Assembly (NCBI GenBank): GCA_050247235.1
Contig: JBFWUN010000001.1
Span: 120,179-184,178, forward strand
Reading direction: 5' to 3'
DNA from: CAIKBL01 sp050247235
GTDB lineage: Bacteria > Pseudomonadota > Gammaproteobacteria > Ga0077536
Length of the DNA stretch: 64,000 nucleotides
Shown: one piece after another, positions 26,929-35,883 of the stretch
Numbering within the stretch: the first letter of the stretch is position 1
Layout: every line of letters begins with the position of its first letter
The notes under the pieces: generated by a model
Seen by the model: only the letters and a program-made list of their open reading frames with translations
What the model was told of the DNA's origin: nothing
Databases searched by the model: none
Translations under genes and position numbers: made by a program

Positions 26929-28561
26929 TCCCGGCGTAGCCGTCCGATGCCTGCTTCAGGTATTTCGCGTACTCGGCGCCGCCGGTCGCGAAGATGTTGT
27001 AACGGGTGTGTCCGTACTCGTGGCCTTCGAGGTTGGAGTTGTAGCCCGTGATCCAGCTCTGCGCCTTGCGCAACAGCATCCCCTCGTAGCTCGCCTTGAC
27101 GGCCTCGAACCATGCCTGCTGGGCATCTGCCTTGGCATCGAAGCGCGTGTATCCCCGTGCCCACATGAACTCCAGCAGCGGCATGATCCAGTCCACTGCC
27201 ACCTCGGAGCCACGCGGAAAGTTGGCGGCGGCGATCTGCGGCCCACCCAGCATCACCAGGTTGGGGAAGCCGTGGATCATCATGCCGAGATAGGTGGCGG
27301 GACCCCGGGCCCACGCTTCGCACAGCTTCCGGCCGCCGAGGCCGCGGATGTCAATGCGATCGTAGGCGCCGGTGAACGCATCGAACCCGGTCGCATAGAC
27401 AAGGATGTCGAACTCGAATTCCCGGTCGGCCGTACGCACTCCGGTCGCGGTGATGCGCTCGATCGGCGTTGCCTTCGCGTCCACGAGTTCGACGTTGTCG
27501 CGGTTGTAGGCTTCGAAGTAGTTCGTCTCCAGCGGCAGGCGCTGGATACCGAAACCGTGATCTCGCGGGATCAGCAGTTCCGCGATCCTCGGGTCCTTCA
27601 CGCGCGCCCGGATCTTGTCCGCGATGAACGCCGACATCTCGGCGTTGGCACGCTCGTCCATGAAGATCTCCGGGAAGTTCGCCAGCCAGATCCCGAAGCC
27701 TGGCTCCGCGTAGAGCTTCTCCCAGAACGCACGCCGTTCCTCCGCCGAGAGGTCGTAGAAGCTGCGCTTGTCGGGCTCGTGTTCGAACGCGGCCGGCGAG
27801 CGGGCGCAGGCGGCGAAGATCTCGTCGTAGCGGGCGCGGATTGCCGCCATCTCGGCGTCGCCGATCGGCCCGTTGTTGAGTGGTGCGGCCCAGTTCGCGC
27901 GCCGCTGGAACACCGTCAGGCGGGCCGCCTGCTGCGCGACGACCGGGATGATCTGGATGGCCGTGGCGCCGGTGCCGATGATGCCGACCCGCTTGCCCGC
28001 AAGATCGGGCGGCTGGTGCGGCCAGTCCGCGGTGTGGAACGACAGCCCCCTGAAGTCCTTCATCCCCGGGATCCTGGGCAAGGTCGGAATCGACAGCGGC
28101 CCAAGTCCCGCAACGACGACGTGCGCCGTCAGCAGTCGTCCGCCGTTCAACGTGAGCCGCCAAGTGTCCGTGGCTTCGTCGAAATGCATGGCTTCCACGC
28201 GACAGCCGAACTGCATGTGCTTGCGCAGGTCGAACTTGTCGACGACATAGTTCAGGTAGCGCAGGGTTTCCGGTTGCGGCGAGAAGCGTTCGGACCAGTG
28301 CCACTCGTTCAGCACTTCTTTCGAAAACGAGTAGCCGTAGGTGTAACTCTCGGAATCGAAGCGCGCGCCGGGATAGCGATTGTTGTACCAGGTGCCGCCG
28401 AGATCGGCGTTGGCGTCCAGCACCGTCGCGTGCACGCCGAGATCGGCGAGCCGCTTGATCTGGTAGATGCCGGACACTCCAGCACCGATGACGATGACTT
28501 CGTAATCGCACGGAGACATGCGCGGATTGCCGGAGGTGGACTGCTTTGCGGTGTTCGCCAT
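26915..28561 (-). CDS. Flavin-containing (Baeyer-Villiger-type) monooxygenase
   Basis: This is a 548-residue class B flavoprotein monooxygenase using FAD and NADPH. The FAD-binding Rossmann motif (VIGAGVSGIYQ) is near residues 24-34 and the NADPH motif (GIIGTGATAIQ) near 180-190. The fingerprint FRGLSFHTADWP (FxGxxxHTxxWP) marks Baeyer-Villiger monooxygenases, which turn ketones into esters or lactones. The substrate is unknown; cyclic ketones, steroids and terpenoid ketones are usual. The start at 28561 is preceded by GAGG; two upstream in-frame ATGs are less likely. The stop overlaps the convergent cyclo-ligase gene by 14 bp. Confidence 0.9.
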   Translation of the reverse strand: MANTAKQSTSGNPRMSPCDYEVIVIGAGVSGIYQIKRLADLGVHATVLDANADLGGTWYNNRYPGARFDSESYTYGYSFSKEVLNEWHWSERFSPQPETLRYLNYVVDKFDLRKHMQFGCRVEAMHFDEATDTWRLTLNGGRLLTAHVVVAGLGPLSIPTLPRIPGMKDFRGLSFHTADWPHQPPDLAGKRVGIIGTGATAIQIIPVVAQQAARLTVFQRRANWAAPLNNGPIGDAEMAAIRARYDEIFAACARSPAAFEHEPDKRSFYDLSAEERRAFWEKLYAEPGFGIWLANFPEIFMDERANAEMSAFIADKIRARVKDPRIAELLIPRDHGFGIQRLPLETNYFEAYNRDNVELVDAKATPIERITATGVRTADREFEFDILVYATGFDAFTGAYDRIDIRGLGGRKLCEAWARGPATYLGMMIHGFPNLVMLGGPQIAAANFPRGSEVAVDWIMPLLEFMWARGYTRFDAKADAQQAWFEAVKASYEGMLLRKAQSWITGYNSNLEGHEYGHTRYNIFATGGAEYAKYLKQASDGYAGITFA

Positions 28562-28778
28562 GACGAGCCTCTTCGTTGTCATACCTGGTAGTCGATCGGC
28601 GTCCCGACCCACCGTACGGCGCCTCCCCGTTCAGCTGCGCAGGGGACGTCGGCCAGTACCCGGTACACGATCGGACGCTGCCCGAAACAAGCCCGCCCGA
28701 TGCTGATCACGATCATGTCTTCCGCATCTGCGCACGTGTCCGTGACCGGTACTCGTCTTCACGTCCGCCGTGGCGAGC

Positions 28779-29246
28779 TCACCGCCCCCGGCTTGGCCAC
28801 TGGACCCCGTAGTCGGCGAGACCACCCGACAGGCGGGTGCCGCCTGCCTCGCGCACCACGTCCCGGAAGGACGGACTGCCGACGACCTGGGACTTGAACG
28901 CGGTGAGGAAACGCGTCACGTCCGTCCGGAGGTCCTCGGCGAGCTGGAAATGCGCGTAAGCCTCATCCAGCACCTCGAGCAATTCCTGCCAATGCGCTTC
29001 GGTGATGCCCATGCCTTTATGGGCCGCGATCATGTCCCGTCCCTGGTAGACCGCGGGTCCTCCCCAATGAGAGGACGCGAAATCGCAGAAGCTCTGCAGT
29101 TCCGCCTTGACCCGTTCCTCGGACATGTGCTTCCAGATCTTCCCGACCTCCTCCCGCGCCATCATCCGCGCGATCACGTATTCGATGAACGCATAGATCG
29201 CGTCGTAACCTCCGACCCGTTCATAGAGTGTGCGTATGTCCGCCAT
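28779..29246 (-). CDS. Group 1 truncated haemoglobin
   Basis: This 155-residue haem protein has the two-over-two globin fold. The opening TLYERVGGYDAIYAFIEYV and the proximal-histidine segment MIAAHKGMGITEAHW fit bacterial group 1 truncated globins, which often detoxify nitric oxide or bind oxygen. About 25 residues beyond the globin core (from roughly residue 130) are unusual. A strong Shine-Dalgarno sequence (AGGAGGAC) lies before the ATG at 29246. It stands upstream of the monooxygenase on the same strand with a 217 bp gap, so cotranscription is uncertain. The nearby superoxide dismutase suggests a role in oxidative or nitrosative stress, an inference from location. Confidence 0.88.
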   Translation of the reverse strand: MADIRTLYERVGGYDAIYAFIEYVIARMMAREEVGKIWKHMSEERVKAELQSFCDFASSHWGGPAVYQGRDMIAAHKGMGITEAHWQELLEVLDEAYAHFQLAEDLRTDVTRFLTAFKSQVVGSPSFRDVVREAGGTRLSGGLADYGVQWPSRGR

Positions 29247-29708
29247 GGAGTCCTCCTGCGCATCCGCCGCGCCAGTCGTTCGCGTGCGCACCGCGCGCCA
29301 CCGGGACTTGGTACCACGGATCGGCGGTCGCCCGCCACCGGGCCGAACCTGCTGCACCGCGCAGCTTGCACTGCAATCCGCGCGGATGGACCGGCACGAT
29401 TTCTGCGCGAACGCGACAACCCGCCCGGGCCGCTGGCAGGGATCAAGGTCATCTAACCGCGGGCGTGTCGCATCGGCGTGCGGCTACGCGGCGCCCGCGT
29501 GAACGTGGGACCGCGGCAGAAATTTCACGACTGATGCAGATTGTGCACACCCGAACGATCACTCAATCCGCCGAATCAGGGCATTCGCCCGCTCCGGCTC
29601 CCGGCACGCAACTTGCCTCGTGAACGATGCGATCGACGCGTGTCGATCGCGCACCGCAACGCGCTGGAACTGCCCAGGCGCCAGGCACATCAGAAAGAGG
29701 GTTGCGTC
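29247..29708. other. Divergent intergenic region between globin and superoxide dismutase genes
   Basis: These 462 bp contain no reading frame with a ribosome binding site or family similarity. Both flanking genes are transcribed outward, so both promoters should lie here. A less GC-rich stretch around 29515-29575 is the likeliest promoter area for the dismutase gene, but no consensus element could be assigned. Confidence 0.5.
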
Positions 29709-30329
29709 ATGTTCGAACTGATCAATCTCCCGTACGAGGACACGGCACTCGAACCAGTGCTGTCACGCGAAACGCTCCGCTTCCACCACGGCAGGCATCA
29801 TCGCACCTACGTGGACAAGCTGAACGCACTGCTGAACGACAATCCCCGGGCGGTACGCTCCCTGGACGACCTCGTGCGGACCGCGGACGGCGCGCTGTTC
29901 AACAACGCCGCCCAGGCCTGGAACCATGACTTCTACTGGCTCGGATTGCGTCCGCGACCCGGCCAGCCCGACCGGCGTCTGCTGAACCAGTTGCGCGCAA
30001 GCTTCGGAGGTGAGGCGAAGTTCCGCAGCGAGTTCACGCGCAAGGCGTCCGCGCACTTTGGCGTCGGGTGGGCCTGGCTGACGGCGCACATGGACGGCAC
30101 GCTCGAAGTCCAGTGCACGTCGGACGCGGATACCCCCCTCCGCCACGGGAGCCAGGCATTGCTGGCATGCGACCTGTGGGAACACGCGTATTACATCGAC
30201 TACCGGGATTCGCGCACTCGCTACCTTCATGCGTTCTGGGAGATCGTGGACTGGGAGACCGTCAGCGATCGTTTCGACGCGACGATGTCGCAGGCGCGCC
30301 GGAGTGACCTGAAGCGCCGCTCCGGCTGA
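29709..30329 (+). CDS. Superoxide dismutase, Fe/Mn family
   Basis: The enzyme converts superoxide to oxygen and hydrogen peroxide. The 206-residue protein carries the four metal ligands in the family positions: His in FHHGRHHRTYVDKLN, His in NHDFYW, and Asp and His in CDLWEHAYYIDY. Whether it uses iron or manganese cannot be decided by reading. Sequence around the ligands is somewhat divergent (for example AFNNAAQ is present as LFNNAAQAW), so it may be a second, specialised dismutase. The start at 29709 follows GAGG. The PGPGW gene starts 12 bp downstream and is probably cotranscribed. It opens the stress-related region. Confidence 0.93.
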   Translation: MFELINLPYEDTALEPVLSRETLRFHHGRHHRTYVDKLNALLNDNPRAVRSLDDLVRTADGALFNNAAQAWNHDFYWLGLRPRPGQPDRRLLNQLRASFGGEAKFRSEFTRKASAHFGVGWAWLTAHMDGTLEVQCTSDADTPLRHGSQALLACDLWEHAYYIDYRDSRTRYLHAFWEIVDWETVSDRFDATMSQARRSDLKRRSG

Positions 30330-30341
30330 CGAGATCGACGC

Positions 30342-30647
30342 GTGGCATTTGCGCAGTTCGCCCGGGCCTGCCGACGTCGATTCGATGCCTGGGGGAATCG
30401 CTGCCGAGTGGCGCGGGCAGTCAGGGCCGCCGCCGGGTTCTCGCTGCTGGCGGTTGGCGTGATCATGCTCGTCACCCCCGGGCCGGCGGTCGTCGTCATC
30501 CCGAGCGGGCTCGCGATGCTCGCTCCGGAGTTTCCATGGGCACGCCGAGTGCTCCTGCGTCTCGCGGATTGGACACGCGAGCACCGCCTCAGACGGATCT
30601 CCAAGGTGCTTCAGCGCGGTGCGCAATCCCGCAAATCAGCACGTTGA
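30342..30647 (+). CDS. PGPGW family small transmembrane protein
   Basis: The 101-residue protein has one or two membrane segments (AAAGFSLLAVGVIMLVTPGP and PAVVVIPSGLAMLAPEF) and the signature TPGPAVVVIP of the putative transmembrane PGPGW family. Basic residues at both ends suggest both face the cytoplasm. The start is GTG at 30342, 12 bp after the superoxide dismutase stop, which indicates an operon. Function is unknown; related genes occur in stress or envelope contexts. It is convergent with the phospholipase-D-like gene 62 bp away. Confidence 0.8.
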   Translation: MAFAQFARACRRRFDAWGNRCRVARAVRAAAGFSLLAVGVIMLVTPGPAVVVIPSGLAMLAPEFPWARRVLLRLADWTREHRLRRISKVLQRGAQSRKSAR

Positions 30648-30709
30648 ATACAATCGTGTGGTGACGGGCGCCTTCATTGCCCGAGAGTAACATCCCGCCG
30701 TTCGCGCGC

Positions 30710-32095
30710 TCAGATCCAGAACCACAGGAGTGCAGCGGCCCTCTCCTTCAGACGCTGCAACATGGTCCGCTGCATCAGTTTCTCCGTCTTCAAGCGGGAT
30801 GCGCGCTCGAGATCCACCCGAAACACCCGGGACATCCTGTCCGCGAAGTGACCGTCGACGATCACGGCCGTGATCTCGTTGTTGTGCACCAGGCTGCGGA
30901 GATCGAGATTGGACGACCCGATCATCGACAACCCATCGTCTATCACCGCGATCTTCGCGTGAATGAATCCCGCCTCGTACAGGTACAGCCGTACACCCGC
31001 GTCCAGCAGTTCGGAGAACAGTGTTCGTGATGCGTTCGCGGTCAACACCGAGTCGCTGACGGAGGGAAGCAGAATCCTCACATCGACCCCGCGACGCGCC
31101 GCGTCGAGCAGCGCGTGCTTGAGCGACTCGTCAGGCAGAAAGTAGGGTTGAGTGATCCAGAGCCGGCTCCGGGCATGCGTGAAGGCAGCAAGATAGGTGC
31201 CATGAATCGCTGTTTCTTCGTCCGCGGGATTGCTGACGACGGCGGCGACGAGCGCCGTGCCCACGGGGACATTGTCGGGCATGTAGCGGAGGTCCGGACC
31301 GGGAGCCTCGCCCCCCGCCGCCGCCCACGCTGCGAAAAACTGCGCCTGGAATTGCTGGACCACGGGTCCTTCGATCCGGACCTGTGTGTCTCTCCACCCA
31401 TCCTTCAGCGCGTCCTCGGTGTCACGCTTCACGGTCGCCGACGAATTGTAGGTCCCGCTGATATTGACCCCGCCGACGAACGCGGTCTTGCCATCCACGA
31501 TGAGGAGTTTGCGGTGATCGCGCTGCTGGAACCTGCCGCTGACCACGTCATCCACGGTTTCAACCGGGTGATACGCCTCGACCTCAACGCCTGCGGCCGT
31601 CATCGCGCGGAACAGCGATTCGTCCGAACTCAAGGATCCGAACGCGTCGTAGAGCACACGAACTTCCACGCCCTCTTCGCGCTTTGCCATCAGAAGATCG
31701 GCGAAGGAGCGCCCCAGGGAGTCGTCCGCGAAGATGTACGTTTCGACATGCACATGATGTCGCGCCTCCTGGATTGCCGCGCCGTAGGCGGCGAATATCG
31801 CGGGTCCATCGTGATAGGGCGTCACCCGGTTGCCGGCGACGAATGTCGCGTGGTGAATGCTGCGCCGGACTGCATCGAGCAGTGCGCGATTGCCGGGCGT
31901 GTTTCTTCGCGCCCCCAGTGCGGCTCGATACAGTACCGCGTCCGCGTCAGCGGAACCGGCACCCTCGGCGGTCACCAGCGGCGGCGCAACGGGAGCAGGC
32001 GCCGCCGAGGTGACTCGGACCGCCGAACCGGCGCAGCCTGCAAGCTGGACGAGCGCGACGAACACGATGGTGACCGGGGTGTAAATTCTCATCAT
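30710..32095 (-). CDS. Phospholipase D / cardiolipin synthase family lipoprotein
   Basis: The 461-residue protein has two HKD phosphodiesterase motifs, in RDHRKLLIVDGKTAFVGG and FIHAKIAVIDDGLSMIGSSN, as in cardiolipin synthases that join two phosphatidylglycerols. Unlike ClsA it has no pair of N-terminal membrane helices. It begins with a lipoprotein signal peptide ending in the lipobox LAGC (residues 18-21), so it is probably anchored in the outer leaflet of the inner membrane or in the outer membrane. It may be ClsB/ClsC-like or a secreted phospholipase. It is divergent from the BON-domain gene with 175 bp between, which should hold both promoters. Both motifs are intact. Confidence 0.88.
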   Translation of the reverse strand: MMRIYTPVTIVFVALVQLAGCAGSAVRVTSAAPAPVAPPLVTAEGAGSADADAVLYRAALGARRNTPGNRALLDAVRRSIHHATFVAGNRVTPYHDGPAIFAAYGAAIQEARHHVHVETYIFADDSLGRSFADLLMAKREEGVEVRVLYDAFGSLSSDESLFRAMTAAGVEVEAYHPVETVDDVVSGRFQQRDHRKLLIVDGKTAFVGGVNISGTYNSSATVKRDTEDALKDGWRDTQVRIEGPVVQQFQAQFFAAWAAAGGEAPGPDLRYMPDNVPVGTALVAAVVSNPADEETAIHGTYLAAFTHARSRLWITQPYFLPDESLKHALLDAARRGVDVRILLPSVSDSVLTANASRTLFSELLDAGVRLYLYEAGFIHAKIAVIDDGLSMIGSSNLDLRSLVHNNEITAVIVDGHFADRMSRVFRVDLERASRLKTEKLMQRTMLQRLKERAAALLWFWI

Positions 32096-32270
32096 CGTCT
32101 TGAATTCCTTACATGTCAGAGCCGCCGCACTCCCCGGAATCCGCTTCCTTGTCGTTGTTTCGGCAGAGATAAATCAAATGGCATGCCATCTGCACTCCTG
32201 AACTCGGGCGGCGCGCAACCGGACATCCGGAACCACGCCTCCATCCCCACTCGATGACAAGGAGCGATTC

Positions 32271-32576
32271 ATGAAACACGCAACGAAGTTCTCATCCGTC
32301 ATTGGCCTGGTCGGCGTGCTGTCCGGGCCTGCATGGGCCGCTGAAACTCATACGGCGGGTGAAATCCTTGATGACACCGTGGTGACCACGAAGGTCAAGG
32401 CGAAGCTGGTTGCAGATCCCGTCACCAAGGCGCACCAGATCTCGGTCGAAACCTTCGAGGGCACGGTCAAGCTGTCCGGCTTCGTGGACACACCCGCCGC
32501 TGAGCAACGGGCGATCGAGATCGCCCGTGGCATCAAGGGCGTAACGGCCGTCGAAGACAATCTCGACGTCCGTTGA
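32271..32576 (+). CDS. Periplasmic BON-domain protein (OsmY-like)
   Basis: The 101-residue protein has a signal peptide (VIGLVGVLSGPAWA) followed by a single BON domain (DDTVVTTKVKAKLVADP to GVTAVEDNLDVR). BON domains bind phospholipid or other envelope partners; OsmY, with two of them, is an osmotic-stress chaperone in the periplasm. A strong Shine-Dalgarno AAGGAGCG precedes the ATG. A long hairpin follows the stop (32589-32627). Its neighbours encode other small envelope stress proteins, so an osmotic or envelope-stress role is likely by context. Confidence 0.88.
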   Translation: MKHATKFSSVIGLVGVLSGPAWAAETHTAGEILDDTVVTTKVKAKLVADPVTKAHQISVETFEGTVKLSGFVDTPAAEQRAIEIARGIKGVTAVEDNLDVR

Positions 32577-32910
32577 ACGAAGACGTGAGCCGGGTCGGCG
32601 GTGACATCACGTCACTGCCGGCCCGGCCCTCGTGCTTCATCGCCCCGGATGCGCTCACCCAGGGATCACGATGACCCGGATGGCGCCACGCCACCGGCAC
32701 GGTTCAGTTTCGCTGCTCCCCCACGCCTCACCGGGTGTTTCGCGCCGCGGCACTCGCAGGCACCCATCGCCGGCAGACTTCGGACACATGCCAACGTGCT
32801 GTCTGAAACCCGCCGGTCAATCGGCGCACGACATGAATGGCGCGCGCGAAGCGCCCCGCCTGCCATCCGCGGGCGGGGCATATCGCGGGTATCACCGCTT
32901 GGACCAGCCG
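32577..32910. other. Intergenic region after the BON-domain gene
   Basis: These 334 bp separate the convergent BON-domain and DUF1328 genes. Apart from the hairpin at 32589-32627 I see no gene. The open frames here lack ribosome binding sites and family similarity and have the skewed composition of chance frames. Confidence 0.55.
32589..32627 (+). terminator. Terminator-like hairpin after the BON-domain gene
   Basis: A 16 bp stem (32589-32604 with 32612-32627, two G-T pairs) and a 7-base loop begin 12 bp after the stop codon. There is no T-run, so it may be a weak intrinsic terminator or an mRNA-stabilising structure. Confidence 0.55.
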
Positions 32911-33075
32911 CTAGACGCCTGGCCTCCTGCCGAGCACCGTGAACACGATCGCAAGGATCAGCCCGACGACGAACAGCACCCAGGCGATGTGCATCGACAT
33001 CCCGGCAATACCGGAGAGTCCGAGAACGCCAGCGATGATCGCGATGACGAGGAACGTGATTGCCCAACTGAACAT
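32911..33075 (-). CDS. DUF1328 small membrane protein (YtjA-like)
   Basis: This 54-residue protein has two membrane segments (WAITFLVIAIIAGVLGLSGI and HIAWVLFVVGLILAIVFTVL), matching DUF1328 (YtjA), a small inner-membrane family of unknown function common in stress regulons. The ATG at 33075 is used because AAAGGA lies at good spacing; an ATG nine bases upstream overlaps that site. It is the last gene of the leftward group running from the sigma-54 activator. A 237 bp gap separates it from the histidine kinase, so it may have its own promoter. Confidence 0.85.
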   Translation of the reverse strand: MFSWAITFLVIAIIAGVLGLSGIAGMSMHIAWVLFVVGLILAIVFTVLGRRPGV

Positions 33076-33312
33076 GGTGAACATCCTTTCCAATCGTTGA
33101 ACTTGGATGTTCAGTCCTGCAGCTAACATGCCAGCCCGACTTCTCGTCGAATCGCGATAGATCATGCAGAAAGCGCGCGCGCACGCCTGCCGCGGACAAA
33201 GGATTCCCGCCGGTATCCACCCCGGGCCTTCGCAGGGAGAGTTTCCGCGATGCCGGGCTGTGGACGATCGATCCAGGGCCAGTGCGCTCGGCAGTTCTTA
33301 CACCGCGGGGTG

Positions 33313-34731
33313 TCAGAATTTCCCTGGCTGCGTATCCGCCGGCGGCTCGTACGAGGAAGTCGCCGACGGGAGAAATGCTTCGACGATAGTCCCCGCGGCA
33401 GCGGCTCGCGGCCTGACGGAAAATTCGCCGCCGATCACCGCGACACGTTCGCGCATGCCGATCAGCCCGTGCGAGAGCGGCCGATCCAGTGCGTCGGCCT
33501 GGATACCGACGCCGTCATCGATGATGCGCAGGCGGATCCCGTCATGTTCGCGATGCAACTTGACCTGCACGCTCGATGCGTGCGCGTACTTGGCGATGTT
33601 GGTCAGAGATTCCTGCACCACCCTGAAGAGCGAAATCCTCCAGTGGGGATCGATCTCTCCGATGTCCTCGGGAATTTCCACGTGACATGGGATGTCACTG
33701 CGCCGCGCGAAGTCCTCGCAATGCATCCTGATTGTCGCAGGCAGCCCCAGGCTGTCCAGCATGCTCGGCCGAAGACCCTGGATAATGCGTCGCTTGAGAT
33801 TCACAGTCTCCCGCAACAGCTTGCTCGCACGTGCAAGCTTGTTGGCGAGCGACGGCTCGAGCTTCTCCAGCCGACCCTGCACGGTACTCACGTCCAGGAT
33901 GATGGCCGTGAGGTTCGATCCCAGTTCGTCGTGCATGTCGCGCGCGAGCGTCGCTTTCTCGCTCTCGGTGACGCTGATCAGATGTCGCGCGAGATGCGAC
34001 AGCTGCTGAGTCCGCTTGTGGACTTGCAGGCCGAGCGTTTCATTGGCGAGCTTGAGATCGCGTTCCGCGATGAGCCTTCTGCGCAGATTGGCAGCGACAC
34101 TGCTGTACAGGACCCCTAGCGTGGCGAGCGAGATCACCCCGATACCGATGTTCTGCAGCGTCGCTGACCGGAATTCCTGAACCGCCCTCGCGTTACGGGT
34201 AATGATCGACTGTCGCTCCTCATCGATCATCGTATCGATGAGGACGACTGCCCGATCCATCAGGCTCTTGCCCCGGTCGGAATTCACTTCCCGGATCGCC
34301 GCATCGCGTTCACCCCGCTCCGTCATCGTGACCGTGCGGTTCATCTCGCGCAGTTTCGCACGCAGCAGGTCATCGAGGTCGAGAAGTCGAGCAGCCTGGG
34401 TGGGTTCGGCGCGGACGAGTAATCGCAGCTTGTCCAAGGCCTCCGGCAACCTGGATTCGGCGGGGCGATACTGGTTGAGATAGTCGGGATCCAGGGTGAG
34501 CAGGTAACCCCGCTGGCCGCTCTCCAGAAGCGCAAGATCCGCCTGCAGGCTGTGCAGCAGTCCCTTGGTGGACCACGTGGTGGTGGACTGCACCGCGCCC
34601 TCCTCGACCTTCTGCATCACCGTCCAGCGCGACGCGGCGTTGATGACGATCAGCGTGATGGATGTCACCAGCAGCAGCGTGAGCCGCAACGGCATGATCG
34701 CGATGGCCGTTTCATCGTCGGGTTTCGTCAC
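33313..34731 (-). CDS. CHASE3-domain sensor histidine kinase (NarL/DegS type)
   Basis: This 472-residue membrane kinase has TM1 at about residues 14-34, an extracytoplasmic CHASE3 domain (marker ESGQRGYLLTLDPDYL) up to about 190, TM2 near 192-212, then a coiled linker. The HisKA_3 dimerisation domain has its phosphoacceptor His in ARDMHDELGSNL, and the ATPase domain shows VVQESLTNIAKYA, IDDGVGI and GLIGMRERV. Such kinases usually pair with NarL/LuxR-type regulators, and one lies at 36460-37092 on the same strand. The start is GTG with AAGGGAG five bases upstream. It overlaps the preceding small gene by 20 bp. The sensed signal is unknown. Confidence 0.92.
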   Translation of the reverse strand: MTKPDDETAIAIMPLRLTLLLVTSITLIVINAASRWTVMQKVEEGAVQSTTTWSTKGLLHSLQADLALLESGQRGYLLTLDPDYLNQYRPAESRLPEALDKLRLLVRAEPTQAARLLDLDDLLRAKLREMNRTVTMTERGERDAAIREVNSDRGKSLMDRAVVLIDTMIDEERQSIITRNARAVQEFRSATLQNIGIGVISLATLGVLYSSVAANLRRRLIAERDLKLANETLGLQVHKRTQQLSHLARHLISVTESEKATLARDMHDELGSNLTAIILDVSTVQGRLEKLEPSLANKLARASKLLRETVNLKRRIIQGLRPSMLDSLGLPATIRMHCEDFARRSDIPCHVEIPEDIGEIDPHWRISLFRVVQESLTNIAKYAHASSVQVKLHREHDGIRLRIIDDGVGIQADALDRPLSHGLIGMRERVAVIGGEFSVRPRAAAAGTIVEAFLPSATSSYEPPADTQPGKF

Positions 34732-35005
34732 CTCCGCTCCCTTCTGCCCGGCGCTGCGGACCTCGTGCCACCCCGAGCTTCTTCGTCACCTTCCAGCACC
34801 AGGTGATGCATTCAATGTACCTGACAAGCGCCACCGTCATGCGCTCCGTCCGTCGCGGAGGTGGGCCGAGGAGCCCTGACCCCACGCCCACGAGCCCGGC
34901 CACGAGGAGCCCGAGGGGAGTCACGGCGCGCGTGCAGAGTTGTCGCCTGAGTGCTGCTTCGCGGACACTCAGCCGCTGCAGCCGCCTCCATGCCGTTTCG
35001 CGCAT
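34712..35005 (-). CDS. Probable YqjK-like small membrane protein
   Basis: This 97-residue frame starts 18 bp after the YqjE-like gene and runs 20 bp into the histidine kinase gene. It has a basic N-terminus, one membrane segment (AVTPLGLLVAGLVGVGSGLL) and a Trp/Lys-rich end (ITWCWKVTKKLG). This size, layout and position match the third gene of the DUF883-YqjE-YqjK set found in many proteobacteria, though the sequence itself is too divergent for me to be sure. The opposite strand also has an open frame here, without a ribosome binding site. I favour a real gene because it fills the gap exactly in operon order. Confidence 0.5.
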   Translation of the reverse strand: MRETAWRRLQRLSVREAALRRQLCTRAVTPLGLLVAGLVGVGSGLLGPPPRRTERMTVALVRYIECITWCWKVTKKLGVARGPQRRAEGSGGDETRR

Positions 35006-35023
35006 CGCTTCGATACCCGCCGC

Positions 35024-35431
35024 TCAGCGCGCGTCCTTCAGCGGGAGACGGTTCCGTCTCCTTGGCCTCCGGAGGAGGCGGACGCCCCACCATGTCAGCG
35101 CCAGCGCGACGAAGTTGGCGCCGACCCCGAGCGCCCATGCGGACGGGGCATCGACCCCCGAGACGAGCGCGCAGTAGACGATCGCGCCAAAAGACAACGC
35201 CCACATCGAGGTCACGAGCGTGGCGCCCAGCAGCACGAGTACGAGCAGCATGGACAAGCGCCGCTGAGCCCGTCTCAGTTCTTCCCCGAGCAGGTCCAGG
35301 AACGTGAACGCCATCTCGACCCAGACGGTGATGAGCGTCGACACAAGCGTCGTCGCCTTCGGTGGCCCAGGGGTGCGCGTTCCGTCCTCCTCAGGTGCCA
35401 CCGCCCGGGATTCACCGGGCACGGTGCTCAT
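35024..35431 (-). CDS. YqjE-like / phage holin family membrane protein
   Basis: The 135-residue protein has a Pro-rich N-terminus, an amphipathic segment (FTFLDLLGEELRRAQRRL) and two membrane helices (MLLVLVLLGATLVTSMWALS and AWALGVGANFVALALTWWGV), ending in a basic tail. This fits the YqjE / phage-holin superfamily III-6 group. It starts seven bases after the DUF883 gene, so the two are surely cotranscribed. DUF883 and YqjE proteins are encoded together in E. coli and many other bacteria, where the DUF883 partner (ElaB/YqjD) binds ribosomes at the membrane in stationary phase. Function here is inferred only from that pairing. Confidence 0.82.
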   Translation of the reverse strand: MSTVPGESRAVAPEEDGTRTPGPPKATTLVSTLITVWVEMAFTFLDLLGEELRRAQRRLSMLLVLVLLGATLVTSMWALSFGAIVYCALVSGVDAPSAWALGVGANFVALALTWWGVRLLRRPRRRNRLPLKDAR

Positions 35432-35438
35432 GGACTGT

Positions 35439-35780
35439 TCAACGCCGCAGCAGGCGCGTCAGCACGAATCCGGCCGCCGCCGCGCACACGAGTGTCTTGC
35501 CGGGGTGTGTTCTGATCAAGGTCGCGCATTCATTCGCGAGGCGCACGTAAAGCTCGCGCGCGTCTTTCACGCCGGAGTCCGCGGCGGCACCGGCCTCCGC
35601 GGCGAAGGTGTTCACGGTATCCACCGCCTCGTGTGCCTCGCGCGCGAGGCGGTCGATCACCGAGTGCGAAACCACCGAGGTTTCTTCCTGGTGATTGCGG
35701 CCAGGCGCATCTTCGCGCTTCACGCGCCGTGTCGCCCTTGCCGAATTGCGCCCGGCAGCGTGATCCCGTCGTGTCTCCAT
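35439..35780 (-). CDS. DUF883 (ElaB/YqjD-like) membrane-anchored protein
   Basis: The 113-residue protein has a basic N-terminal part, a helical middle (VIDRLAREAHEAVDTVNTFA) and a C-terminal membrane anchor after the family marker IRTHPGKTLVCAAAAGFVL. This matches ElaB/YqjD proteins, tail-anchored inner-membrane proteins that associate with ribosomes or the envelope in stationary phase and oxidative stress. The ATG at 35780 is supported by GGAGG six bases upstream. It is the first of three small membrane-protein genes in tight order with YqjE-like and YqjK-like genes. The preceding single-domain receiver gene ends 103 bp upstream. Confidence 0.82.
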   Translation of the reverse strand: METRRDHAAGRNSARATRRVKREDAPGRNHQEETSVVSHSVIDRLAREAHEAVDTVNTFAAEAGAAADSGVKDARELYVRLANECATLIRTHPGKTLVCAAAAGFVLTRLLRR

Positions 35781-35883
35781 GTCAGCCTCCGAATGTTCCG
35801 ATAGTCGTCGCATGATCGGGGCAATTTCCGTACCACCTCGGTCGAACCCGGCCCGGCGTCGAGGGAACGCTGCGTCGAACGCC

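Noticed and set aside
27008..28591. 527-codon rightward frame opposite the monooxygenase gene
   Set aside because: Antisense shadow; the leftward frame has complete FAD, NADPH and Baeyer-Villiger motifs.
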